From positions 1 to 64,000 of the forward strand of contig NZ_VILB01000007.1 in NCBI RefSeq assembly GCF_009712035.1: a stretch of 64,000 nucleotides of DNA, given 5' to 3'. A program made the position numbers and the translations under genes. Shown here piece by piece: positions 19,314 to 28,044 of the stretch. Numbering within the stretch: the stretch's first letter is position 1; each line of letters starts with the position of its first letter. The stretch is from Anabaena sp. UHCC 0187 (GTDB lineage Bacteria; Cyanobacteriota; Cyanobacteriia; Cyanobacteriales; Nostocaceae). A model generated the notes under the pieces. It did no database searches. It saw only the letters and a list, made by a program, of their open reading frames with translations, and was not told the origin of the DNA.

Positions 19314-20699
19314 CTAATTATTTTTTTGAAATTCACGCCCAAAAAGATTACACAACTTTTCTGCAATCTCCTGATAATGAGAATTAGTCATGATTCCTAC
19401 AAGGTCTGATAGTCGAGTGGATTCTTCTGGAGTTGAGTTGCGAGAAAATAGAGCTATGTCTCCCCGTAGACTCTCCTGATAAGGTACAACTAGAGGAAAA
19501 AATGGTGCTTCTCTATCGTTAGAATCAGGGACAGTTTCATCTACAGAGTAATAGTTTTCTTGAAAAAGGTCGTAGGCTTTTTCCCGAAATTCTCTCAATT
19601 CTATGTCTCTTCCTAAGATTCCGATTGCTGGAGCCATCGAATGTACAAGAACCAACGGTAAACGCTCATCAACTCCAGGACTTGCTAAATGTCGAATAAC
19701 ATGAGTTAGTCCAGCCCAACTTTGACGTGATTGAGTACCAAATATCACTGCTGCATGAGAGAGTTTAGCGATCGCTAATCCACCAATATCATGAAAACCA
19801 GCCCGCGCATCCATTAGAATAAAATCTAACTCTGTTGCTTCTCTATTTAATTCTTTTAACATACTTACCATTGTACTTTCCAGTTCACCATTTACAAGGT
19901 TCTGAAAGTCTAATCTAGCTAATTTTTCCAAATAATTTTTATCTACTGTTCCAGCCGGAAGTAATTGTATACCCTCACTATTATCTTCTAACAAAATTTG
20001 TTCATTAATGCTTTTCAAATGAGTACGCAGTTTCCAATCTTGTTCTTGAATTTTCTTTTCCAATAAATAATCAATCACACCTGGATTATTTGAGTTATCT
20101 GGTGAAAAAATTGTAGCCAATCCTGGCGCTTCTAAATCGAGATCAACAATAGCAACTAGATGACCATTACGGGCTAAAGTCAATGCAGTTGCAACGAGAC
20201 TACTAGTTCGTCCCACACCTCCCTTAAAAGAGAAAAAAGATATGATCGCGGGTTTATATTTTTGATAAACTACTGTTTCTGGCCAAGGTGGTGTACCTAC
20301 TTGATTACCTATCCATGCCTGTTTAGCAATATGGCGCTCAAGAATATACCAACGAGGCAAAACTGATTCATCATCCCCATGATCCCAAGATGCAGGACTT
20401 CTTTCAGCCTCGATACTTTTAATTAAAGCTTTGTAAGCGTCCTTGTCTCTTTTCGGCAACCAAATATCATTCCCATAATACTTTCCAAGTTTTGTAGATA
20501 AAAAGTTATTAAGGTCTGTGGTTTCTGATTCTTCAATGTTAGTAGTTTCTGATGGTTTTGGTTCAAGAAAAATTCTAATCTTTCCATTAACGTCACGAAT
20601 AATAGTGATAGACTTAAGTTTAGGTATAAGTGTATCTACAATGATCTGTTCATTAAAGCATTCCTGCACTTTATCAAAGGTTTCACTAAAACTGATCAT
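19314..20699 (-). CDS. KGGVGR-motif ParA/MinD-like ATPase, CAST cargo
   Basis: A 461-residue SIMIBI-class P-loop protein. The deviant Walker A reads SFKGGVGRTSSLVATALTLA (around residue 155), with Arg in place of the usual second Lys of KGGVGKT. A switch-I-like VDLDLEAPGLATIF and a Walker B region (FILMDARAG) follow. The first ~140 residues are a separate N-terminal domain of unknown type. KGGVGR-variant ATPases are known from multi-gene signalling and conflict systems, often next to effector domains such as TIR or proteases. Here it lies 6 bp after a HEPN gene and 10 bp before a second P-loop ATPase, implying one transcript and probably one complex. It carries no frameshift or stop. Confidence 0.85.
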   Translation of the reverse strand: MISFSETFDKVQECFNEQIIVDTLIPKLKSITIIRDVNGKIRIFLEPKPSETTNIEESETTDLNNFLSTKLGKYYGNDIWLPKRDKDAYKALIKSIEAERSPASWDHGDDESVLPRWYILERHIAKQAWIGNQVGTPPWPETVVYQKYKPAIISFFSFKGGVGRTSSLVATALTLARNGHLVAIVDLDLEAPGLATIFSPDNSNNPGVIDYLLEKKIQEQDWKLRTHLKSINEQILLEDNSEGIQLLPAGTVDKNYLEKLARLDFQNLVNGELESTMVSMLKELNREATELDFILMDARAGFHDIGGLAIAKLSHAAVIFGTQSRQSWAGLTHVIRHLASPGVDERLPLVLVHSMAPAIGILGRDIELREFREKAYDLFQENYYSVDETVPDSNDREAPFFPLVVPYQESLRGDIALFSRNSTPEESTRLSDLVGIMTNSHYQEIAEKLCNLFGREFQKNN

Positions 20700-20705
20700 G
20701 ATTTA

Positions 20706-21137
20706 TTAAATATCTTTACTGGAAATTAAGCCATCTAACACTAATTTGGAGATTATTTCTCGGTAAATTTCTTCCGCACGTTGAACAGCAGATTGTACTT
20801 CAGCTTCAGTCCAATGTCCAGATTTGAAATATCTCCTAATTGGATGATTTTCAGCTAAAACAGTACCAGCTATTCGTGAAGCAGGGAGTTGTTTATCCAG
20901 AACGGGGTAGATAACCCGTAAGCGTTCCATTAACCTTCCATCAAGTTCGGAGAGGTCATGGTTATATTTTGTTGCTGCCTTTTGATCATGCTTAAAATAT
21001 TGCTCTATAAGTACCTTAAATGAGCATTCTACGACATAACCTGCTAGATAAACGGCATTGTCCCACCGTTGCTCTCCCAAAAGAATTTGAGCATCCTGTA
21101 AATGTCTGCCTGCTGAATTAGAAAATGAGTCTTGCAT
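20706..21137 (-). CDS. HEPN-domain protein, CAST cargo
   Basis: A 143-residue all-helical protein with the HEPN pattern: an N-terminal helix with RHLQDAQILLGEQRWDNAVYLAGYVVECSFKVLIEQ, a NHDL turn, and a C-terminal RRYFKSGH that fits the RxxxxxH ribonuclease motif loosely. HEPN proteins are commonly RNases in toxin-antitoxin and abortive-infection systems, though some are non-catalytic. It is the first gene of the operon with the two ATPases. The likely hypothesis is a HEPN effector held in check or loaded by the ATPases. No MNT nucleotidyltransferase partner is present. Confidence 0.82.
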   Translation of the reverse strand: MQDSFSNSAGRHLQDAQILLGEQRWDNAVYLAGYVVECSFKVLIEQYFKHDQKAATKYNHDLSELDGRLMERLRVIYPVLDKQLPASRIAGTVLAENHPIRRYFKSGHWTEAEVQSAVQRAEEIYREIISKLVLDGLISSKDI

Positions 21138-21295
21138 TTTTTACCACAAATTGCTGTATAATGGTCACAATTTTTCAAAACCTAACCTAAAATATATCAT
21201 TAACAATACCTTAGCCAAATTACGAGGGTGAGATAATGCTTTAACCATGAACTCCCGTTTCTCGCTAGGCTTATTATGAAAGATTCAATGATTGA

Positions 21296-21604
21296 TTAGT
21301 GGCTAAAATTACTGAGATTATCCCTTAATTGTTGATGCACGCGAACTGCTTGCAGCAGCGCTTCGCTATCGCACCAAAAAGGAATCACAGTTTGTCCCTC
21401 ACAAAGTGCCTCTAAAGCCGCTTGCTGGTCAAACTCCGCCAGTTGCAAAGGTTGTTCAGGCGATTTTGAAGGTAAAAACATCAACCGCTTCATCTTATCT
21501 TCAGTAACAGACTCCTCAAATAGCCAAGGCTCTCTTTTACGCAAAGTTTCCAAAGCTACATGACACATTTCAAAGTTTAAACCAATTGACAGAAAATGCT
21601 CCAT
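21296..21604 (-). CDS. Hypothetical protein near the CAST right end
   Basis: A 102-residue soluble protein (MEHFLSIGLNFEMCH...) not recognised. It lies between the cargo operon and the homing crRNA, where cas12k would normally be, but does not resemble Cas12k or TniQ. A dispersed repeat of the same type as in tnsB and tnsC forms part of its C-terminal coding sequence (the CDSEALLQAV segment, 21346-21367), so the present C-terminus may differ from the ancestral one. It could be cargo or host-derived; coding status is moderately supported by length and an ATG start. Confidence 0.5.
   Translation of the reverse strand: MEHFLSIGLNFEMCHVALETLRKREPWLFEESVTEDKMKRLMFLPSKSPEQPLQLAEFDQQAALEALCEGQTVIPFWCDSEALLQAVRVHQQLRDNLSNFSH
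21346..21367 (-). repeat. Small dispersed repeat, fourth copy in the CAST
   Basis: On the minus strand AGCGAAGCGCTGCTGCAAG followed by CAG again follows GCGAT, matching the insertion in tnsC. All four copies in this window are inside the transposon remnant and all are in open frames. Confidence 0.7.
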
Positions 21605-21640
21605 GAATGAAAAAGCTTGAAATTGAGACTATTTTTGGGT

Positions 21641-21692
21641 TTAGTAACTACTAAAAAATTTAGGGGGGTTGAAAGCAAGTCCTTTTATCCGC
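21641..21692 (+). CRISPR. Delocalized V-K crRNA: repeat plus tRNA-Leu homing spacer
   Basis: A lone repeat-like unit (TTAGTAACTACTAAAAAATT... ending GGGGGGTTGAAAG at 21675) is followed by the spacer CAAGTCCTTTTATCCGC (21676-21692). GGGTTGAAAG is the 3' end of V-K CAST repeats, and the same arrangement, next to the right end, is present in ShCAST as recalled. The 17 nt match the 3' end of the tRNA-Leu gene exactly (minus strand, 21881 to 21865). This is a homing guide that directs insertion beside the tRNA. No ordinary repeat-spacer array is present in the window. Confidence 0.88.
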
Positions 21693-21819
21693 TTGTTCTA
21701 TAATGATGACAAGGATGATTTTTTTTTACGACATTAATTTGTCACTACCATCAAAACGACAACAAATAGTCACAGCGACACTAATTTGTCACTGATGACA
21801 TATAATTAGTCACTGTACA
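21693..21819. mobile_element. CAST right end with TnsB-binding repeats
   Basis: The segment carries four GTCAC motifs in a TTWGTCAC-like setting (at about 21741, 21769, 21788 and 21809) and ends GTCACTGTACA at 21819. TGTACA termini with arrays of such repeats are the transposon ends of V-K CASTs. The terminus is 62 nt from the PAM-proximal end of the tRNA protospacer, within the 60-66 bp known for these elements. Confidence 0.88.
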
Positions 21820-21863
21820 TTTAATTTTCCTGAGTGCTTTTAATTTGACTAGTTGTTTAAAAG

Positions 21864-21945
21864 TGCGGATAAAAGGACTTGAACCTTCACTCCTTTCGGA
21901 ACTAGAACCTAAATCTAGCGCGTCTGCCAATTTCGCCATATCCGC
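21864..21945 (-). tRNA. trnL-UAG: tRNA-Leu (UAG), homing target of the CAST
   Basis: The minus strand folds as a tRNA: acceptor GCGGATA / TATCCGC with discriminator A, D arm TGGCGAAATTGGCAGACGC, anticodon stem CTAGA / TCTAG with loop TTTAGGT (anticodon UAG), long variable arm, and T arm GGTTCAAGTCC. Length is 82 nt without encoded CCA, typical of class II tRNA-Leu. Its 3' 17 nt are the protospacer of the homing crRNA, and the four bases before it read GGTT, fitting the Cas12k PAM (NGTN). The gene itself is intact because insertion occurs downstream. Confidence 0.95.
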
Positions 21946-22054
21946 ATTAAGAACTTACTTTAACATAACAAATTATTTATGGCAATAGGTAAAAAGTCAA
22001 AATTTAAAATTCGGGGCTGGGGGATTGGTGATTTCGCCCCATGTCCCCAATCCT

Positions 22055-23242
22055 CTACATCACAGCCACACGAGGGAGACGATGCTTAAAGCCGCAGAGA
22101 ATTTCCCAAGAGATGGTGTTGAGGCGATTTGCCCAATCATCAGGGGATATTTGCTCTTGTCCCTGTTCTCCTAGTAAGGTGACTATTTCCCCTTCTTGCA
22201 AATCGGGGATGGAACTCACATCTAACATGATTTGATCCATTGTAATTGCGCCAATTTGCGGCACAGATTGTCCACGGATTAATACCTGCATTTGATTAGA
22301 AAGATGACGGGGAACTCCATCGGCATAACCGATACCAACGACAGCTAGACGCATTTCTTTGGCAGCAGTAAAATGATGACCATAGCTGACTCCAGTTCCT
22401 GGGGCTATGGTTTTAACTTGGGTAACTCTGGCTTTGAGTTGTAAAACAGGTTGAAGTTTAATTTCATGTTGTAAGTGAGTGGCAGGATAAAGGCCATACA
22501 TGGCTAAACCTACACGGACCATGTCATAGTGAAGGCTTGAATCTGCCAGGGTAGCGGCTGAGTTAGCTAAATGTAAACTGGGAATTTTGATCCCTTTAGC
22601 TTTGATATCTGCAATTGCTTCCTCAAATCGTCTATGCTGTTCTCCCATCACCGTCACATCAGGACTATCTGCCGTTGCTAAGTGAGAATAAATACTGGCA
22701 ATATCTAAATGGGGTAATCCTTGGACCAACTGGACAAACTCTGCTGCTTGTTGCCAATTAGTCCCTAACCTAGACATTCCTGTATCTAATTTGATGTGTA
22801 CGGGTAAAGAGGAATTATAGTGAATAGTTTCTAATGTGTTAGAAAATTCTAAAGCTTGCTTAGGACTACATAGTGTCGGCTGAAGTTGCCAATGAGCGAT
22901 CGCCTGAATTTGTTCTGGTGTGTTGGTTGCCCCTAAAATTAAAATCGGGGCTTTAATGCCATCTTCCCGCAATTGAATACCTTCGGGAACAGTTGCTACA
23001 CCTAACCAAGTCGCCCCCGCTTCTAAAGCAGTTTTCGCAACTGTTCCTGCCCCATGCCCGTAGGCATCAGCTTTGACAACTGCCATTAATTGGGTCTGTG
23101 GCGATAACAACTTGACCAACTGTTTGACATTATGAGACAACGCCCCTAAATCAATTTCTACCCAAGCCCGCTGAGAAAACCAAGCATAAGTATCACGTTC
23201 CTGATGATCAGCAAAAATTGGGGTTTGTTTGCGACTTAACAT
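22055..23242 (-). CDS. alr: Alanine racemase
   Basis: PLP-dependent interconversion of L- and D-alanine, supplying D-Ala for peptidoglycan. The 395-residue protein has the PLP lysine motif VVKADAYGHGAG near residue 55, the barrel segments KLDTGMSRLG and VRVGLAMYGLYP, and the C-terminal domain with a catalytic Tyr in GTGVSYGHHF. AGGAG lies about 10 nt before the ATG. It is transcribed alone in the same direction as tRNA-Leu, with a short spacer between them. Confidence 0.96.
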   Translation of the reverse strand: MLSRKQTPIFADHQERDTYAWFSQRAWVEIDLGALSHNVKQLVKLLSPQTQLMAVVKADAYGHGAGTVAKTALEAGATWLGVATVPEGIQLREDGIKAPILILGATNTPEQIQAIAHWQLQPTLCSPKQALEFSNTLETIHYNSSLPVHIKLDTGMSRLGTNWQQAAEFVQLVQGLPHLDIASIYSHLATADSPDVTVMGEQHRRFEEAIADIKAKGIKIPSLHLANSAATLADSSLHYDMVRVGLAMYGLYPATHLQHEIKLQPVLQLKARVTQVKTIAPGTGVSYGHHFTAAKEMRLAVVGIGYADGVPRHLSNQMQVLIRGQSVPQIGAITMDQIMLDVSSIPDLQEGEIVTLLGEQGQEQISPDDWANRLNTISWEILCGFKHRLPRVAVM

Positions 23243-23764
23243 TGCACTTCACTCCTAATCACACCACTGCAAAGCTTCCAGACTATCTGATAGTTCTGAT
23301 TTGCGTCCTCAAAGCTCTATCAATTTAATCAGGAAGTTTAACTTTGATCCGGTAATTTATACAAGATGGTGGCGTGAGCAATATTAGTGTGTCCGCAGAT
23401 TAAATAGTTGTTTGATTATCGCAAGATAGTTCTTCCTCATCAAATTCATGATAACAAATTTAAAATCAAATGTCAACCCTGAAAATCTCCTTTATTTCGC
23501 AGTTGCGCGATTTAACTTGAAGTTGAGCAGGAATTTTGTCCCAGCTATAAATGATAAATTTGCTACCGAAATTACTAGAAAAATCTGCTTATACTAGAAA
23601 GACATATCACAAATTATACGGCATAAATACTGGAAACCCTATTCTCAACTGCATTGCTGTAAATTCCCATAACTTTGCGAAAACAGTGATGCTGCTGTTG
23701 AAGTATAAACAGTATTGATGTCAATTTTCTCTTGATTTTGTCTTTCAAATAACCAGTTAAATTT
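23243..23764. other. Intergenic region between alr and the STAS gene
   Basis: About 520 bp holding the divergent promoters. No coding frame, tRNA or convincing regulatory motif was seen. Several short inverted repeats occur (for example CAGACTATCTGATAGTTCTG near 23280) but none is diagnostic. Confidence 0.45.
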
Positions 23765-24118
23765 ATGACTCTTACACAAGAACGCCAAGTGATTTTGTTC
23801 AAACCCCAAGGCAGTATAGACTTAGACAGTGGTACAGTCTTGAGCGAACAGATGGCTGCAATAAAACCTCAGCATCATCAACTCTGGGTTATAGATTTAG
23901 CAGAAGTAGATTTTATGGATAGTTCTGGATTAGTCCCCCTAGTCAAAGGACTTACGGTAGCGCGTCAAAGTGGTTGTCGGTTAGTTCTTTGTAATGTCAA
24001 AGCTCCAGTCAAATTGATTTTGGAACTTACCCAACTTGATACAGTATTTGAAATTTTCCCAAATTATGAAGATATTTTTGCTGTTGTTGAAGATCAGCCG
24101 CTATTATTAGCGAGCTAA
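23765..24118 (+). CDS. STAS-domain anti-sigma factor antagonist
   Basis: A 117-residue single STAS domain (SpoIIAA type). The signature VIDLAEVDFMDSSGLVPLVKG carries the serine (DSSG) that is phosphorylated by partner-switching kinases in this family. Such proteins free a sigma factor by binding its anti-sigma factor, or act in other partner switches. No anti-sigma kinase is adjacent, so the partner is elsewhere in the genome. Confidence 0.92.
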   Translation: MTLTQERQVILFKPQGSIDLDSGTVLSEQMAAIKPQHHQLWVIDLAEVDFMDSSGLVPLVKGLTVARQSGCRLVLCNVKAPVKLILELTQLDTVFEIFPNYEDIFAVVEDQPLLLAS

Positions 24119-24141
24119 TTTGTAGAATTTTCCTGACAAAT

Positions 24142-24190
24142 ACCTAAAATCCGCAGCATCTGACAAATACAGGTACTGCGGATTTTAGGT
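24142..24190 (+). terminator. Perfect hairpin after the STAS gene
   Basis: ACCTAAAATCCGCAG and CTGCGGATTTTAGGT form a 15-bp perfect stem with a 19-nt loop, starting 24 nt after the STAS stop. The following GTTTATTTATT is T-rich. It separates two converging genes and probably serves both. It may be derived from a mobile palindromic repeat. Confidence 0.7.
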
Positions 24191-24220
24191 GTTTATTTAT
24201 TGCAAATACACGCACAAATT

Positions 24221-24787
24221 TTAGGCATTCTGGGGAGCGGACAGATTATTTGGTGCAACTTCCGAACGAGGAAAAGTTGGTAAATCAATACCACCATGAT
24301 TTGTATAGCGGTTTTTGAGTGCTAAACGATAACTCACACTTTGCAATTCAGCTTGCAATTGGCGATTTTCTCGTTGTAGCTTTGTTACCTTATCTCGCAC
24401 TGGTGTCATGCGTTCCTCAAACTTACGACGGTAAATTTGGGGTAATTCCTGTACTACCTGCTCCAGCATCCGACTCCGATCAGTTAGCTCTTGCACTGAC
24501 TGTCTTAGTTCGTGAATCTCCGTGTCACGACTCGTAATTTGCTCTTGATAGAACGTCACCTGCTGTTCCACAGCTTGGAGTTGATCTCTTAAAGCCTGCA
24601 ATTGACTCAAATCTATCTCTGGCTCGGATTTTGGGGGTGTAAAGTTAGCATTACCCTTAACTAGCCGAAATAGTTCTTGAGATAACTGCTGCACTAATTG
24701 ATCTCGCAGTTGCAACTCTTGGTGCAACTGGGATATTTCGGTAGACAGTTCTTGGATGTTTGGTATATCAGATTGGCTCACAGTCAC
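24221..24787 (-). CDS. Coiled-coil protein of unknown function
   Basis: The 188-residue protein is dominated by heptad patterns (LSTEISQLHQELQLRDQLVQQL; LQALRDQLQAVEQQV; KLQRENRQLQAELQ) and predicted to be a long coiled coil with a short Pro-rich C-terminus. No catalytic motif or membrane segment is present. Similar conserved hypothetical proteins exist in heterocystous cyanobacteria. It may be a structural or scaffold protein; that is inference only. Confidence 0.8.
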   Translation of the reverse strand: MTVSQSDIPNIQELSTEISQLHQELQLRDQLVQQLSQELFRLVKGNANFTPPKSEPEIDLSQLQALRDQLQAVEQQVTFYQEQITSRDTEIHELRQSVQELTDRSRMLEQVVQELPQIYRRKFEERMTPVRDKVTKLQRENRQLQAELQSVSYRLALKNRYTNHGGIDLPTFPRSEVAPNNLSAPQNA

Positions 24788-25223
24788 CTTAAGTTCTTAT
24801 GTATAACTGCGATATTAACACTCTCATTGTCTAAAGACACCCTCGATTCTTGGTTTACTGAAACTACTTTCCCTGACAGGATTCCTCCCACCAAAGTAGA
24901 GGTATCTTCTCCCAAAGTCTCAAAACCGAGGTTTAATTTTTTCGCTGATGGGTTCTTAAAAAATCAACTGTAGAATACTTATTATAAAAGATACAATAGC
25001 ATATTTGCCGTTCTATAATCAAGAATATATTGCATGATCAGTTACAAGTTATGCTGATTATGCTTAAAATATGACACAGCACCTATCGGAAAAGAAAATT
25101 TCGGGCTAAACTCATTACTTAGCGGTGCTATTTTTAGTTCCGATGTTGATATTCAATTTTACAAGAGGTTATGGACAAAAGTCCAACAGATGGCAGTATT
25201 ATCCTCCTCTAAGCTGGCGAGGC
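24788..25223. other. Intergenic region upstream of mgtE
   Basis: About 435 bp between divergent genes. It must contain the promoters of the coiled-coil gene and mgtE. AT-rich, without recognisable coding potential on either strand. The last ~60 bp are GC-richer and part of the mgtE leader described separately. Confidence 0.45.
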
Positions 25224-25253
25224 AGTCTCCCGGCGTGGGGGAGACTTTAGGAG
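25224..25253 (+). promoter_or_regulatory. Leader hairpin next to the mgtE ribosome-binding site
   Basis: AGTCTCCC (25224-25231) pairs with GGGAGACT (25239-25246) around a 7-nt loop; the TAGGAG ribosome-binding site follows at 25248-25253. A further CCTCCTCTAA at about 25203 could pair with TTAGGAG and mask the ribosome-binding site. The arrangement suggests translational control of the Mg2+ transporter, but no known riboswitch class was recognised. Confidence 0.4.
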
Positions 25254-25262
25254 ATGTTGATT

Positions 25263-26612
25263 ATGCTTTCACAGGAAGTTCGGAATTCCTTAGATATTGC
25301 TGATTTAAATCAGCTTAAATGCGACCTGAATTGTTTACAGCCCGTGGATGTGGGCGAGTATATTACGGAATTGCCCGAAAAACAAAGGGCGATCGCTTTC
25401 CGCTTACTCAACAAAGATCAAGCCATAGATGTTTTTGAATATTTACCCACAGAAGTACGGGAAGACCTCATTAATTCCCTCCATGATGCCCAGGTAGTTC
25501 ACCTCGTTGAAGAAATGAGTCCTGATGAACGGGCAGAATTATTTGATGAACTACCAGCGGGAGTAGTCAAACGCCTATTACAACAACTCAGTCCCGAACA
25601 AAGACAAGCCACAGCCACGATTCTCGGCTATCCAGAAGGGACTGCTGGCCGGGTAATGACGACGGAGTATGTCCGCTTGCGGCGAGGATTAACGGTGGGT
25701 GAAGCCCTCAGTAAAATTCGCTTGCAAGACGAAGATAAGGAAACAATTTACTATGCCTATGTCACTGATGATAATCGCAAATTAGTCAGCGTTGTTTCTT
25801 TGCGGCAGTTATTATTTACCTTTCCCGATGTTTTAATTAAAGATATTGCCAGCGCCCACGTGGTTAAGGTAACAACAGAAACCTCACAGGAAGAAGTTGC
25901 CCGCATTATGCAGCGTTACGACTTAATTGCCATGCCTGTGGTTGACAGAGAAGATCGGTTAGTGGGTATTATTACGATTGATGATGTAGTAGATATTTTA
26001 GAAGAAGAAGCCACCGAAGACATCCAAAAATTGGCAGGGGTAAGTGGTGATGAAGAAGCTTTATCTCCCGCACACATCACAATTCGGAAACGGTTGCCTT
26101 GGTTATTGGGGATTATGGGATTATATATTGGTGCTGCCAGTGCGATCGCTCCTTTTCAACAAGTCATTGCGGCTGTACCAGTTCTCGCTGTGATTATGCC
26201 CATATTTTCTAACACAGGCGGCACTGTAGGTATCCAAGCCCTCACTGTCACTATTCGCGGCTTAGGGGTAGGAGAAGTCACACCCGAAGACACTGGAAAA
26301 ATTCTCCGCAAAGAACTTTTAGCGGGTTTAGGCACTGCTGTAGCTTTAGGGCTGACAATGGTGGCCCTGTCCCTGATTTGGGCTAAACCTCAAGAAAGAT
26401 GGGTAGCTTTAATTGCTGGGGCAGTTATGGCCACAAATACAATGGTGGCTGTCACCCTAGGAACTTTGCTACCCATGGGTTTGAAGCATCTCAAACTAGA
26501 TCCGGCTTTAATGAGTGGTCCGTTAGTAACAACACTTTTGGATACAATCGGCTTTTTAACCTTTCTCAGCATGATTTCAATTGCTTTAAAGGTATTTCAT
26601 TTACAAAGTTAA
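25263..26612 (+). CDS. mgtE: Magnesium transporter MgtE
   Basis: An inner-membrane Mg2+ channel gated by cytoplasmic Mg2+. The 449 residues contain the MgtE N-domain (superhelical, to ~130), paired CBS domains (~135-260; [32 protein letters not shown]), the plug helix, and five membrane helices with the pore motif [16 protein letters not shown]. The ATG at 25263 is preferred over 25254 because TAGGAG is 9 nt before it and would be too close to the first ATG. Length is normal. Confidence 0.94.
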   Translation: MLSQEVRNSLDIADLNQLKCDLNCLQPVDVGEYITELPEKQRAIAFRLLNKDQAIDVFEYLPTEVREDLINSLHDAQVVHLVEEMSPDERAELFDELPAGVVKRLLQQLSPEQRQATATILGYPEGTAGRVMTTEYVRLRRGLTVGEALSKIRLQDEDKETIYYAYVTDDNRKLVSVVSLRQLLFTFPDVLIKDIASAHVVKVTTETSQEEVARIMQRYDLIAMPVVDREDRLVGIITIDDVVDILEEEATEDIQKLAGVSGDEEALSPAHITIRKRLPWLLGIMGLYIGAASAIAPFQQVIAAVPVLAVIMPIFSNTGGTVGIQALTVTIRGLGVGEVTPEDTGKILRKELLAGLGTAVALGLTMVALSLIWAKPQERWVALIAGAVMATNTMVAVTLGTLLPMGLKHLKLDPALMSGPLVTTLLDTIGFLTFLSMISIALKVFHLQS

Positions 26613-26691
26613 CCAGTTGGTAATTGGTAATTATGCTTTTTTCGTCATTACCAATAAACAATTATCTAATAATCTAAAATCTAAAATCCCA

Positions 26692-27702
26692 ATGCCTACT
26701 ACTACCTGGAATCGTCATCACATTCTCACCCTGGCTGACTTCACAACGGCTGAATATAACGCCGTGTTACAAACTGCGGCTTCTTTTCAAGAAGTCCTAT
26801 CACGACGCACAAAGAAAGTCCCCACTTTACAGGGGCAGGTGGTAGCAAATTTATTTTTTGAACCCTCTACTCGCACCCGGAGTAGTTTTGAAATTGCGGC
26901 CAAAAGACTCAGTGCGGACACTTTAAATTTTGCTGCGGCTACATCTTCTATGACCAAGGGAGAAACAATTCTGGACACAGCCAAGACTTATTTGGCCATG
27001 GGAACTGATATCATGGTAATCCGCCATAAAGATGCCGGAGTACCACAGGCAATCGCCCAAGAAATGGATCGTTTAGGTGTAAAAGTTAGCGTTCTCAATG
27101 CCGGTGATGGACAACATGAACATCCATCTCAAGGATTACTAGATTTATTTACAATTTGTAGTTTAATTGATCCTGCCCAACCCAGAATTGAATTATTACA
27201 AGGTAAAAAAATAGCTATTGTTGGCGATATTTTACATTCTCGTGTAGCCCGTTCTAATATTTGGAGTTTAATTGCCAGTGGTGCAGAAGTCCATCTGGCA
27301 GCACCTCCCACATTATTACCTAAATTCTTTGCTGAATATTTAGGTGTAACAGACCCAAAAAACTTGAAATCCCAACGATTATTTACCCATTGGCAACTAG
27401 AACCAGCTTTAGAAAATGCTGATTTTGTCATGACTTTGCGGCTACAAAAAGAACGGATGACCGCTCATTTATTACCCAGTTTACGAGAATATCATCAACT
27501 ATTTGGCATTACTCGCGCTAAGTTAAAACTCTGTAGCCCTAAAGTTAAAGTTTTACATCCAGGTCCAGTTAATCGGGGTGTGGAAATTAGTTCTGATTTA
27601 ATGGATGATCCGGAATTTAGTTTAATTCAATCTCAGGTAACTAGCGGTGTCGCTGTGCGGATGGCACTTTTGTATTTTATCGGTAGTGGTAGAGTTAATT
27701 AA
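26692..27702 (+). CDS. pyrB: Aspartate carbamoyltransferase catalytic subunit
   Basis: Catalyses carbamoyl phosphate plus L-aspartate to N-carbamoyl-aspartate, the first committed step of pyrimidine synthesis. The carbamoyl-phosphate motif [11 protein letters not shown], the HPSQGLLDL motif and the C-terminal [11 protein letters not shown] are all present in 336 residues. The start at 26692 ([10 protein letters not shown]) fits the family; an in-frame extension to 26617 reads non-homologous residues through an AATCTAA heptamer repeat and is rejected. No regulatory pyrI follows. Confidence 0.95.
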   Translation: MPTTTWNRHHILTLADFTTAEYNAVLQTAASFQEVLSRRTKKVPTLQGQVVANLFFEPSTRTRSSFEIAAKRLSADTLNFAAATSSMTKGETILDTAKTYLAMGTDIMVIRHKDAGVPQAIAQEMDRLGVKVSVLNAGDGQHEHPSQGLLDLFTICSLIDPAQPRIELLQGKKIAIVGDILHSRVARSNIWSLIASGAEVHLAAPPTLLPKFFAEYLGVTDPKNLKSQRLFTHWQLEPALENADFVMTLRLQKERMTAHLLPSLREYHQLFGITRAKLKLCSPKVKVLHPGPVNRGVEISSDLMDDPEFSLIQSQVTSGVAVRMALLYFIGSGRVN

Positions 27703-28044
27703 CAGTAAACCAAAAGCTAGGAATTACTAGTACCGCAGTGCGGAATTAAAAATTAAAAGTTAAAAAAGCAGATTACACAAGCTTTTGTCAAATTTTTAAT
27801 GGTTGATTGACTTACGCCGTTGTGTGCTAGCAATTAGCTATTTAGTCGTCAAAGAAGGACTCGTCTGGGATTTGGTGGCAAAATGGAATCCCTTCACTGG
27901 TACTGCAGTACTGTTCTGGTTCAGCTTGACCTAGCTTTGTCACCTGCTTCTATTTTTAAACTGACATAAAACTTTTGCTACCTACTAGGACGCAAATTCA
28001 GCTATAATTTACTACTATTGCATACTTATACCGGAGATTTACCA
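27703..28044. other. Intergenic region between pyrB and the duplicated-domain gene
   Basis: About 340 bp without a recognisable gene. It contains short repeats and a segment around 27840-27930 of higher complexity that does not give an ORF in any frame of useful length. Promoter of the downstream gene is expected here; GGAG lies about 8 nt before the 28045 ATG. Confidence 0.4.

Larger units (their letters stand above)
15796..21819. mobile_element. Degenerate type V-K CRISPR-associated transposon (CAST) at tRNA-Leu
   Basis: The element is recognised by tnsB and tnsC closely resembling those of the Scytonema hofmanni CAST (ShCAST), a right end terminating in TGTACA with repeated GTCAC motifs, and a delocalized crRNA whose spacer matches the adjacent tRNA-Leu. 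V-K CASTs run left end, tnsB, tnsC, tniQ, cargo, cas12k, tracrRNA, CRISPR, homing crRNA, right end. Here the left end, the 3' third of tnsC, tniQ, cas12k, tracrRNA and the canonical array are missing. The interior holds a three-gene minus-strand cargo operon. It cannot move by itself; whether the right end could be used in trans is open. Confidence 0.9.

Noticed and set aside
21138-21640. Search for cas12k, tracrRNA or a canonical CRISPR array
   Set aside because: No frame resembles Cas12k, no repeated direct repeats exist, and only the single delocalized repeat-spacer unit is supported.
26617-26691. N-terminal extension of pyrB
   Set aside because: The added residues are not part of the carbamoyltransferase family and read through a heptamer repeat.
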